This document shows positions 12,842 to 22,697 of a DNA stretch of 64,000 nt, piece by piece. The notes under the pieces were generated by a model, which ran no database searches, was not told the origin of the DNA, and saw nothing but the letters and a program-made list of their open reading frames with translations. Positions within the stretch are counted from its first letter, which is position 1; each line of letters opens with the position of its first letter. The stretch is from contig OX457029.1 in the NCBI GenBank assembly GCA_949752745.1, positions 47,980,228 to 48,044,227 of the forward strand. The letters are read 5' to 3'. A program made the position numbers and the translations under genes. This DNA is from Protula sp. h YS-2021. Lineage: Eukaryota > Annelida > Polychaeta > Sabellida > Serpulidae.

Positions 12842-13310
12842 AATTTGAAACTAGACCGTTTTCGCTAGCGAGTAGCAAAAATTACACTTTTGGTCACAAA
12901 AAATGCGGTTCTGAACTCTTAACCTCTTACATATCGTCTTTTAGGCCCAAACGGTCGAAAATAAGCTCAAAGTCGCTCTTTTTCTAACCGTTTTCGAGAT
13001 TATGGCCCACTTCCGGTTTTTGACTGACCATGGCCGAGGAGGTCAAAGTCACCGAGGTACCTCTTACATATGATCTTTTAGGCCCAATGGATCTAAATAA
13101 GCTCAAAATCGCTGTATCTCTAACCGTTTTCGAGATAATGGCCCACTTCCGGTTTTTTACTTTGACCATGGCAAAGCAGGTCAAGGTCACCAATGTGCCT
13201 GTTACATATCGTCCTTTAGGCCCAAAGGGTCGAAAATAAGCTCAGAATCGCTCTATCTCTAACGTTTTCCAGAAAATGAACTTCCGTTTTTGACTTTGAC
13301 CATGTCCGAT
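12842..13310. repeat. Minisatellite D, locus 1 (about 120-bp unit, three copies)
   Basis: Each unit contains TCTAACCGTTTTCGAGATAA, an ACTTCCGGTTTTTGAC segment, a CCATGGC-GAGGAGGTCAA segment, a GGTCACCGAGGTACCTCTTA segment and GGCCCAAAGGGTCGAAAATA. Three diverged units lie in tandem. The array is preceded by AAACTAGACCGTTTTCGCTAG, the same boundary sequence that precedes the related array at 30800-31110, so the array is an internal part of a mobile element. Small ORFs here are by-products of the unit sequence. Confidence 0.8.
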
Positions 13311-14119
13311 ACAATGAATTAAGGTGAAATTAGGGTGAACTGCACTGAACGAAACTTCATGTGACATAGTGAAATTTGTGTCCTCTTAGACCCATCGTAA
13401 AAATACCTGATTAACGATCACTCCACTACAAGTATATCAAATCACAAAAAAATATTGTCTTCAAGTGATAACAGTCTGTCATGACAGGTCACATGTCCAA
13501 TCGTCATCTCATTGATCTGCTTTTTTTAACCTCCGCTTCTTTTGAATCAATGATCACGACAACACATGCCAAACCAAAACAATAGCCAAACTTTTCTAAC
13601 GTTGCAGTAATACTTGCACTTGGAAAGTTTCATTTTTCAATGACGTTGCAAAAAAAAAATCAATAGCCTTCAGTACTTTGCCATGATGCTGGAGCCATAT
13701 GGTAATGAATGGCAGTGTTCGTTTCGTTAGGGAATTTGCAATCCATCTTGTAAGTAGTGGCCAAGCAATGCAAAATAGTTATTTTATATGCAGAAGTAAT
13801 AATAAGTTGTTTTCGCAATTTAAATGACAGCAAGATGAGAATTTTCATTAACTAGCTATATCCCTTTATTACTTTTTTTAAATTTTGTTATCGTTTGTTA
13901 TCCTGTATTTTCTAAAGAGGTTCAAGGTTTATTTCAAAATTAAAAGTTCCATGCTTCTTTTCTTCCGTTTTTGATCACCTATTATTTCTTAGTTTTGCCA
14001 TATTCAGGTTTAAGCTCAAGTTGGTAAGTCATTTGGGTAGAAAATGAAACCTTTTCGCATGTAAAGAGGCAACCGCCCATGATTTTTTAAAGATTTTTCA
14101 CAAGATTGTGCAACACCAA

Positions 14120-14498
14120 TATTCATGACCATACACCTGGTATCGGATAAACGTCGGCTCTTGGTTGATCATGGGAATCGAAACAGCGTCTGGCTGCCGA
14201 CGTCAGAAAGACGTCGATTATTCGACTTTAACCAAAATCCCCCGAATTTATAAACGAGTTTTCGCCGTCTGTATAACATTAATTTTCCAACGCCTTTTAA
14301 ACGTTGAACTAAAGGCGTTGATTGGACATGGCAGAAAGTTGTAGCTTGGTTGTGATCAAAAGCTAAGTCTAAACAAGGCTGCTTAGTCGACGTCTAATCA
14401 ACGTTGTACCAAAGACGTTGATTAGACATTAATCTGTGGCCCGATCGCCGTTGTAAGCAGAGGTCAACGTTATATCGGTATCGGAATGTTTACTGGGA
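14120..14498. mobile_element. MITE-like element C, copy 2
   Basis: Full of ACGTTGA/CAACGTT and GACGTCG words. The right end at about 14483-14498 reads GGAATGTTTACTGGGA, the exact inverse of the CCCAGTAAACATTCC left end of copy 1. The left end is degraded. No coding sequence. Confidence 0.7.
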
Positions 14499-14595
14499 CA
14501 AATATATGTTTAGTAAAGTCTAAGTGCAACTAAGTGTCGTTATTTTTAAGGTCTCAAGTGTAATTTTCGATACTCGGTAACAAAAACGGTCTAGT

Positions 14596-14612
14596 CCCCC
14601 CCCCCCCCCCCC
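14596..14612 (+). repeat. Poly-C run (17 C)
   Basis: Uninterrupted C17 directly after AACGGTCTAGT, a likely partial inverse of the AAACTAGACC boundary at 12842. It may be slippage at the end of that element. Confidence 0.9.
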
Positions 14613-14697
14613 GTGCAAATGGTTTCCTTGGATCTCGTCAAAAACGCGAATAGCTACAAATTCGAAAATTTATAGGAGTGTCGGGGATATCCGTTCT

Positions 14698-15050
14698 GGC
14701 AGATTTTTTCAGTTCAAAGAAATCAGCGAACATTTCGAATTCTCAAACTTAAGTGATCTTTCGCGTTACTTTTATTTTTCCGTAGTTTTCTTTCAACTGA
14801 ATTGCTTTTATAGGAACGGTGTTTCGGAATTAAGCACTTTTTTTTGGGGGGGGGGGTAAATATTCTTTGCGGTCTTCAGCTTTGAAGACTAAGAGTCCCT
14901 CCCTTACGCAGTTTAGTTTATTGCGCTGACTTGCCATTCGTTAAAGGTTTTGATTTCTATAAGCGTTAACAATGAAGAAAGCTTTATACATTTCCAAGTG
15001 TATCACTTAATTCGCTTAGAAGAAGCGAATTGCCGCTCTAGTTATAACAG
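14698..15050. repeat. Dispersed repeat B, copy 2
   Basis: Second copy of the repeat at 745-1068, same orientation, containing a G12 run where copy 1 has only a short GGAGGG stretch. Shared words include TTTGAAGACTAAGA and CAAGTGTATCACTT. Confidence 0.7.
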
Positions 15051-16363
15051 GTTTTTTTTTGCTTGCCGTTTTTGTAACATTTGTTTGGGTTGATCTGGTT
15101 GAAGACCACCTAGAAAGTTCAGAGCACGTTCAACCTTCATTAATATATCACATTTTTTAGGGGCAGGGGGGCGCAGTGCTGGTATTTGCATGTGTGCAGT
15201 ATTCAAGACCTGGCCATTTGTTATTCCAAATGTGGAATGGCGAGACACATTTTTTGTCTAAAATCTTTGTATTGTGCTATTATTAGGTGTTATTTTGTGA
15301 ATATGGATAAAACACAAATTAAAGAAAGTCTTTTTCGTTTCCCGCTTTCCTCCCCCTTTTCCCCTTTCCTCCCCCTTTTTCCCCTCTTTTCCTTTTTCCC
15401 CTTTTTCATACAGTCTAATGTTCCCCAGCCCCCCTGCCGTGAGGGGAGAGAGATAGACTGCATTGTTTTTGTCACACTCTGCAGATTGCAACAGATCTTG
15501 CTGCTCACTCTAATGTATAACGGATCACCACATCTATTTTATAGCCTCTTCCACCCTGCCCAGGGAAACGATCCCCACCCCTGCCTCACCAAACGCTCCC
15601 ACACCACAATTTTGCACTCAAGACAGCACCTGCTTCTGACACAGGAGCGCCCTCTATATTTTAACTATGTTCAAAATTTAATTTCTTTTTACCTTGAATT
15701 TGAAATTGAAAGTTCTCCTTGAGCACCATCAGATCTTCCTCGCTTCTATGCCGCACTGTAACAGCAAATAGGATCGATTAACAAGTTCATCAATCATCAC
15801 TAAAAAACTGAAAGGGAAAGAAAAAAGCGGAAGCTTAGATTGATCTCATTCGTTCGTGGGATTTACATACTTCCTGGTATCCCAAGACGACCTCTGTGGG
15901 AAATCCTAAGGCTGTACCTTTCATCATAACAGTCATAAAAAATTTAGACATCCATAGACAACTTTGTTTCGCTACACATACATATATCTTCTCAATTCTG
16001 AACCTGGTTTACGACTACCATTGTCTTACATAATTTTTTCCTGTGTATTTCGAAAGGGGTTTTGTGGCTCAGACACGAGTGAATTTCAAGGGTATCGTGT
16101 CACACCTACACTATTCTGAACCCACAGCTTCAATACATTCATTTTTCTGTGATTCTTTGTATACTGTACATTTGCAATGCACTTAAGAAAACATAGTGAT
16201 AGGCTTTGGAAGTTTAGGGAGCTGTGTATCGCGTTTGACTAGTCTGACTGACTAACAGCTTTTGTTGTTGTTTTTTTTTTTTTTTGCATCGACCTTGAAA
16301 AACAGCAAGGTGCTTTAAATAGTATTTCGAACCTTTTTCTATCGGTGGTTAATTTCAGTATCC
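15051..16363. other. Intronic stretch with a long pyrimidine tract
   Basis: No gene supported. A C/T-only-like tract at about 15335-15412 produces long but compositionally biased ORFs on both strands (Pro/Phe/Ser-rich on plus, Lys/Glu/Gly-rich on minus), which I treat as artefacts. A T-run lies at 16270-16285. Confidence 0.45.
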
Positions 16364-16422
16364 CGACATTTAGCCGAGTGACAATAGCCGAGCGACATTT
16401 AACCGAGTGACATTCAGCCTAA
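16364..16422 (+). repeat. CGACATTTAGCC repeat arm, left
   Basis: Three to four units of the pattern GACATTTAGCCGAG/GACAATAGCCGAG. The reverse complement of 21955-22013 aligns along the whole length. The two arms lie about 5.6 kb apart in inverted orientation around the DIRS element. Confidence 0.65.
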
Positions 16423-17134
16423 ATTTCCATCTACTATATTTAGTTGAAATTTATTTAGTGTGGGTGTTATCTTTTATATTTATCGAAAATGTGTTCAGCA
16501 GTTAAGCCATCAATCACGACAGTACCTGTCAACGCATTAATTGCTTGTCCTTGCACTTGTGCTCGATTTCAAATCTTGATTTCAAATATCTGTTCATCCA
16601 TTAAGCGTTTAAATAATCAATTGCTGGAGATATTACGAAAAAGCTCTACAATTGCAAAATTCATCGAATTGCAATTGACAGATACAATAAACACATGACA
16701 CTGAAATTGTACATTATTTTATTAATCTTCTAATCGGGCCATCAACCACGCGAGATTTTCCATTATGGTCGCATTGCAATTAAAAGTCATGGAAGCAAAG
16801 TATCAAAGACCATCGGATAACTCAGCTTTTCCCCTGAACACATTCATTGGAAAAAAATACACTATCTTCAATGGAAAATGCAACAATGAACAGTTAAAAC
16901 CTAAAGCTGTGAATCCATGACATTGGGGCCAGCGATATGAACAGGGCCGATGAGTTTTGAAAACTTGAAAACTATATGTTTTAACTGTTATTGTTGTTTA
17001 ACCCTTTGAAAAGAGCACGGAGCTAGCGCATTCCCTTTATTTAGCGAGCTCTAAAAGAAAGCCTTTTAGTGTTATTATGTCTCAAACAGTGTCGCAAAAT
17101 GCAGAAGATCAAGCCTCTGTATCGAAAGCCTTCT

Positions 17135-17178
17135 AGTCGAAATGTCTCTGGTTCAAATATCTCTGGCCCAAATGTCTG
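17135..17178 (+). repeat. AAATGTC-type short repeat array
   Basis: Units TCGAAATGTCTCTGG, TTCAAATATCTCTGG and CCCAAATGTCTGG in tandem, related to the arms at 16364-16422 and 21955-22013. Confidence 0.6.
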
Positions 17179-17383
17179 GATACCAAAGCTGCTATCTGAG
17201 GGGTATTCGCATGTGAAAAGAGATGGAGACAGAATGTTTCATTTTTTTCTGTCAGACCGATCAATTAAAGATATATCACTGACAATTTGACGAATCAATT
17301 ACAAATATATCACCCACAACTATAAATATCGACTAAATGTCGAAGATGCCAATTTTACTTTGCAAAAGCTAACGTTCGCTTAT

Positions 17384-17555
17384 CTCCACCTTGTACGGGG
17401 TTTCCCTCATTTGCGGTAAGAGACGCATAAGTTGTGAATTGAACGTGCAATGTGAATAAACATTGTCACATATTGCCTTATAAGGTAATGTTGGAAACAC
17501 TCGCGTATTTGAGATCTGTAACATCAGATTTTTTACCCAAATTCCTTTTTTTATA
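17384..17555 (+). repeat. DIRS left inverted terminal repeat
   Basis: Aligns to the reverse complement of 21715-21899. Shared blocks include TTTGCGGTAAG, TTGTGAATTGAAC, ATATTGCCTTATAAGG, AATGTTGGAAACACTC and TTTGAGATCTG. There are several substitutions and a few indels, so the insertion is not recent. Confidence 0.85.
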
Positions 17556-17699
17556 CTTGAAACAGTGAAGACACATTTTTGGAAACTGTAACCGAGTAGG
17601 ATACTTAAGACAGGGAGACTTGTAAGAAGCATGGCGTTCATCTAAAGCCCCGTGTCACCGCTCTTTCACCAGGAGTACCAGGCCGGTGAGCGGAATAGT

Positions 17700-18520
17700 A
17701 ACAGTTAAGAACACTAAACAGAACGAATCACCGGTGTTGTTCTTACAGGAGGGAGAGCTAGGCATCCCCCTGTGGCAAAGCCTGGAGCCCCAGACATCCT
17801 TCCCGGCCAGCACCAGTTCAATAGCAGATCTCGGGGCGACTCCAGACCCAATGTAGGCGAGAGAGATGGCGGCGATGCAAGCCATAGAAGAGAAGGCTTC
17901 GTTCCCTTGTTTCGAGTAAGGCTCCCGTGCGGCAGCGGCAGCATCACGACCGTCAATGAGTGAAACATAGGCTGTTAATGACGAGCCTTTGGGCCTCCCT
18001 TTGTCTGGACAGACCTAGCCAGTACAGCCCAGGGATACAGACACCAGCTAGCTTCCTTCTCCTGGTCACCCCAGTGGTGTGGACAAGTCTTTTTTACCGG
18101 TGGAGGATGACCAGGAAACATAGGAGGACAAAGAGCCGTCACATCCGCCTTTTGAGGACGAAGAGTTGGACTCGGAGGAGGAGTGCCAGGAGGGGGAAGT
18201 GGAATCATTCACCCAACCTATTTGACTCATGGATAGCCTTGGATCACCCAGAAAAGGATAACAACATTGGACGGACTCAGCTGCAGCAGGCAGGCGAGTC
18301 CGTACGCCGTCTCCCCTCACCATACCATCCCAGGATAGCACTCTGCCCCCATCGGTGACAGATGTATCGCGCATCCTACCAGAGGATATCCCATTTAGGA
18401 ACGTAATAAAGGAAATTAAACGATTAGCGGGGATGTAAGCGGCAAAACCTACGCTGTCAGGGAAGAGCCAACCATCCAACTGACTTCTTAATGCGAGGAA
18501 CCAGAACAAGAAGCATTCCT
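17700..18520 (+). pseudogene. DIRS ORF1 (gag-like) remnant
   Basis: A discontinuous reading frame with several stops. One segment is strongly acidic (PPFEDEELDSEEECQEGEVE), and a later one reads SRILPEDIPFRNVIKEIKRL, consistent with the gag-like first ORF of DIRS elements. The call depends mainly on position upstream of RNase H. Confidence 0.5.
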
Positions 18521-18554
18521 GGCCCTCTCTATCAGTGCTGGGGTCGCTAACGCA

Positions 18555-19400
18555 GTGCCAGCTGTAGTGCGACTCAGGGGTCGTCACAGATTAGTAATCA
18601 CTCCCTTAAAGCCAATCGAGGACCTGCAGTGGTTGATACCCTCAAAATGTCTACCACAGGGTTGCCCATTCAAACCTCCCACTCCCGTACTTTCAATTCA
18701 GACAGACGCATCGTCCGAGGGTCGGGACTTTTACTTCGAGAGAATGCTTTGGAAAGACACCTGATCACTCAGCGAATCCTGAAATCCAAACACATAAACT
18801 GGCTAGAACTGAAATTTGTATGGTTGGCATCCCCACCTGGAGAAAAGGTCAGCAAAGGTAATGCTGGACAATTCAACAGCAGTGACTTACCTTCGCAAGC
18901 AAGGAGGCACCTTTTCAGCCAGTTGACACAGCTGACAGGGGAAATCCTTTGTCTTGCAAGAAGTCACGGGATATGGTTCTCAGCAGACCACATATCCGGC
19001 AAACTGGATATCTTGGCAGATATGGCCAGGGTAGTGCAGTGTAGTACAGACAGAATGGTACTTAAACCAGGACTCTTTCCAGTGGCTAGTAGCTCAGTCC
19101 CCATGGAGCCCGCCCTATCTGGATCTATTCGCTAAACCCCTAATCCACCAGCTTAAAAAATACGACTCCCCTGCCCAGAACCAAGAACCTTGGGGATAGA
19201 CGCGTTAAAATGCCAATGGCCCGAGGGGATGCTATATGCCTTCCCTCCACAGATCATTCTAAAACAGGCACTTCTCAGCGCTCTGGAGTTCCCCAGAAGC
19301 AGACTTATCCTGATAGCCCTTGCCAACCAGCGGCCCCTTGGTCCATCCTGCTGTCACGGTTCAAAGTAGAGAGGAACCTTCAGATCCCTTGCCATCGGCA
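18555..19400 (+). pseudogene. DIRS RNase H remnant with trailing linker
   Basis: Motifs in order: SIQTDASSEG (first RNase H aspartate block), a frameshift, HINWLELKFVWLA, then SHGIWFSADHISGKLDILAD, which contains the HIxGKxNxLAD signature. The frame continues through IDALKCQWPEGMLYAFPP, the usual linker between RNase H and recombinase in DIRS polyproteins. The reverse transcriptase palm domain expected upstream is missing. Confidence 0.8.
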
Positions 19401-19481
19401 ACTGCTACATCAACCCCACTGGGAGCACATTCACCCCAACCCATCTCCTAGACCTGGAGGCGTGGTACCTATCCCCCTTTC

Positions 19482-20419
19482 TTGAAAGATCAAGGTATTT
19501 CAGACGGGGTAATAAAGAAAACGACACAAATATACAAACCTTCCACGGCGAAGATATATCGATCACAGTGGAACAAGTTCCCGAATTGGTGTATTGTACA
19601 AAAGCTAGACCCATTCAAAGCCTCTTTAGGGGTCGTGGCAGACTTTCTAAATTTCTTATATGAAGAACTACATCTAACACCCTCTTCCATAGAGGATCAT
19701 AGGTCAGCGATCACAGCAAAGGTCAAACCTGTATCAGGCTATTATCCAGGGGAGGATTCGTCTATCTCCAAATTAATCAAGCACTTTAAACTAGTGTTAC
19801 CCGCACAATGGGACCTAGAACTATTCTCAGGTTTATGACCAATAGCGAAATCTTTGACGAAATAAACATTTCCCCAAAATGGTCTACTCTAAAATTCACC
19901 TTTTTCCTAGCGCTAGCGTTAGGTAAGAGAAGAGGAGAACTTCATGCCATAGAACAAAAAAGTTTTTAAAGTAAATGGCTCCTGGGATTCGGTGATTCTT
20001 AAGCCTAACCCTTCCTTCATGGGTAAGACCCACATAGCCACAAAAGTGACAGGGATGTTTGAGGAGATAACACTTTCAACCCTCATCACTATTACGCCAC
20101 AGGAAGAACCGCCATCCACAATGTGTTCTGTACGCCCCCTGAGAAAACACATGGAGTTATCCAAGGTCTACAGAGCGCCAAGTCAGACAGCGTTAATCAT
20201 TTCCTTTAAGCCTAACGTATCCAGAGACTTTCCTAAACAAACTGTGTTTAATTACATTAAAAGGATAATTTTAGAGGCTTATTCTAAAGCCCAGTGGCTA
20301 ATTCTTTGAATGCCTTAAATAATGTTTAAATAGATGATATGCTACGCACGGGATGTTGGTCCTCCCCAAACACTTTTATCACGTTTTACCTGAAAAACGA
20401 AGCAACAGGTCTTTATTAA
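19482..20419 (+). pseudogene. DIRS tyrosine recombinase, broken
   Basis: The N-terminal core-binding part is intact (STAKIYRSQWNKF to LPAQWDLELFSGL). After a frameshift come FFLALALGKRRGELHAI, with the first catalytic arginine, and, after another, KVYRAPSQTALIISFKP and NYIKRIILEAYSKA. The C-terminal block RTGCWSSPNTFITFYLK, which holds the tyrosine nucleophile, follows a stop codon. Between SKAQW and ANSLNALNNV the segment expected to carry the HxxR catalytic pair has been deleted. The enzyme cannot be functional. Confidence 0.85.
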
Positions 20420-21119
20420 ATCGGCCCTTTTATAGCAGCAGAAAAAGTAATCTCTAACCCTATACCTGTTACAGCAAGAACTACAATCAAGGCCAGAGAG
20501 AAGCCACAGCAAACAGGTGGGGACGAGGTGTCAAGCAATCCCCAAAATCCAGGGCCAGAGGGGGAAAACACCAGAGAGCCAAAGAGCACGGACTTTAAAG
20601 ACGGTTTCTGAATTAAATGGCTCCGTACGCTAAGGCCGTCGGTCAGCTTTAAGAAGTGGGTAGAGGCATTTTCCCCACTTCTCATCCCGTATTGCCGTAC
20701 TGAGTACTGGAAAAATTTTCTTTCATCCACTTCATTGCATGTTAAGTAGAGTGGGACGGAATATGTGACTTATTTTGTTTTAAATGGTCAAATAATCAAT
20801 TTTACCAATTATTACATTTTAAGTTGATCTCTAGTGCTTTGAGTATGCAGACTGTTTTATTCTCGAGATCGTGTGATTTATCTACAATCAAGGAATTATG
20901 TTATGTTTTAGACATTCGTAAATCAGTCAGTTTGTTCGTATGTCACCGTCATCGGTTGGGCGTTCCATCCATGGGAGGTCGGAGGGGATGATAGTTAGAC
21001 ACATGAGTATTCACTTTGTCTTAGCCGGGTCATTCCCACTGTCTTTGTGCGCGCCTTTGTAAATGCTAAACAAAGAAGTCTGGTCTATCCCTCTTTCAAA
21101 GGAAAAGGGGGAGTGAATC

Positions 21120-21300
21120 AAGTAGGCAATGGGTAGAGCCACTTAGATAGTGGCGCTTCCCACATAACTATACCCATGAGCCACTTGGCTCCTGGTGGAT
21201 AGAACCATTTACTATGAATGGCTCCACCCACCTGATCAGAACCACATGGTTTATTTTTCAAGTACTAGAGCCATTTCTAGTTATGGCTCTACCCATATAG
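21120..21300 (+). repeat. Diverged tandem repeat in the DIRS 3' region
   Basis: Three related units of roughly 60 bases built around AGAGCCAYTT...AGTTATGGCTCTACCCA. Each unit is itself partly palindromic (GGGTAGAGCCA against TGGCTCTACCC). Confidence 0.6.
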
Positions 21301-21714
21301 GTTTTATATTGAAACTATCGTTCTTTCAGTATTATTCGTTTTACCTTACGGTATATATGTCATTGTGCATCAAGGCTGTTAACTTGTTTAAGACTCATTA
21401 AAACATTAAAACAGCTCAAGGTACTTTGATGTCTTTTATTTCGCTCAATACATATATTGGTAAAAGTGTGTATTTGAAAGAATTTTTCTACACAAGGCAT
21501 GCCTCGCGGGTTTTACCCAACGTCAGTTTCTAATCCCGTCTAAAGGTGGGGATAACCGAAGTTAGCTTTTGCGTAGTAAAACTATCGTTTTATTTCGTAA
21601 AACGCTTTTTACGAGTAAAAGCGTAGTTCGCGTTCTCCACCTTTAGACCTCCCATAACCCTCCCAAATCCATCCCCACTTTTTAAACCCGCTTCAGCAGT
21701 GGGGCTCTCAGATA

Positions 21715-21899
21715 AATAAAAGGAATGTGGGTAATCTAATGCCACCAGATCTCAAACACGTGAGTGTTTCCAACATTGCCTTATAAGGCAATATTTGACA
21801 ATGTCTATTTACATTGTACGCCTCCACATGTAGAAAAGTTCAATTCACAATTTATGCTTCACTTACCGCAAATCGAGGGAAATCCCGTCTAAAGGTGGA
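21715..21899 (-). repeat. DIRS right inverted terminal repeat
   Basis: Reverse complement of the left terminal repeat, with CAACATTGCCTTATAAGGCAA the best-preserved core (itself palindromic). It is followed by GTCTAAAGGTGGAGCGCGAA, which also occurs inverted at 21640-21658. Confidence 0.85.
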
Positions 21900-21954
21900 G
21901 CGCGAACTACGCTTTTACCAGTAAAAAAAAAACGTTTTACGAAATAAAACGATA

Positions 21955-22013
21955 GTTTAGGCCAAATGTCGCTCGGCTAAAGTCGCTCAGCTAAATATCG
22001 TTTGGCTAAATGT
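21955..22013 (-). repeat. CGACATTTAGCC repeat arm, right
   Basis: Inverted partner of 16364-16422, reading GGCCAAATGTCGCTCGGCTA on the plus strand. It begins within a few bases of the DIRS-associated inverted repeat. Confidence 0.65.
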
Positions 22014-22697
22014 TGTACATTCATTGCTCTAATTTATTCAAAAAGTTAAAAAGAAGAAAATTTCATGGTTATGATTGGTTCGGGCACTAAAAGGTGTATA
22101 ATTTCGCATTGACTAATATGTAACTGTGTCTTTGTTGGATACAGAAAAACACACGAAACTGAGGAACGTTTACTCTTCAGTACGCTTTTGAGGCTTATGT
22201 ACACACCATTCCGATGTGCAGTTGAAAACGGTAAGCAGTGAAAACTAATTGAAATCAGCTGGGTCATCATGTGAATTGAGCATGTTTCGTTAGATTCCCA
22301 GTTACCAGCACATCACTTCCTTCCGTGGAACATATCAAACACAAGAGGGGGTTGGGGGCGGGGTTTACCCAGAACGATCGCAAATACATGCCACACACAA
22401 TGTACTTATGTCTGTTTCAGCAGTTTAAGTCGCCTGGAGGCTTTCAATTACGAACAATAGCAGGCCATTAAGATCCAATAAGATTTAAGAAAAAAAACGT
22501 AAACTCACACAATACTCACATTTTTGGATAATGGCTGGAGAAACATCCATTTCTAAGCGGTCGTTTTATTTTATTTTTTTTGAAATCGCCAAAGGATGTT
22601 CCTGTTGTTAATACACTGAGTGAGACTTCAGGCTTTAGTAATCAGCACCTGACCTTTTTTACCTGAGCCGCATAAATTAAAAGCATGAATTACTCAC
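22014..22697. other. Start of the long intron of the minus-strand gene
   Basis: Begins (minus strand) with the GTGAGT donor at 22697-22692. A second GTGAGT on the same strand at about 22519 follows an ATG and ten open codons and ends in phase 1, the same phase as the real donor. It could be an alternative first exon for the coiled-coil gene, but support is thin. Confidence 0.4.

Larger units (their letters stand above)
17384..21899 (+). mobile_element. DIRS-like tyrosine-recombinase retrotransposon, degenerate
   Basis: A 4.5 kb element on the plus strand bounded by inverted terminal repeats (17384-17555 and 21715-21899). The internal order is gag-like, RNase H, tyrosine recombinase. Inverted termini plus a tyrosine recombinase instead of an integrase are the hallmark of DIRS elements, as opposed to LTR retrotransposons. 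All coding parts carry stops and frameshifts, and the reverse transcriptase core that should precede RNase H is mostly absent. A further inverted pair near the right end (21579-21658 with 21884-21958) resembles the internal complementary region these elements use to close a circular intermediate. The element lies in the long intron of the minus-strand gene, antisense to it. Confidence 0.85.

Noticed and set aside
15186..15722. 178-codon plus-strand ORF, Pro/Phe-rich
   Set aside because: Driven by a long pyrimidine tract; no splice sites, motifs or sensible domain.
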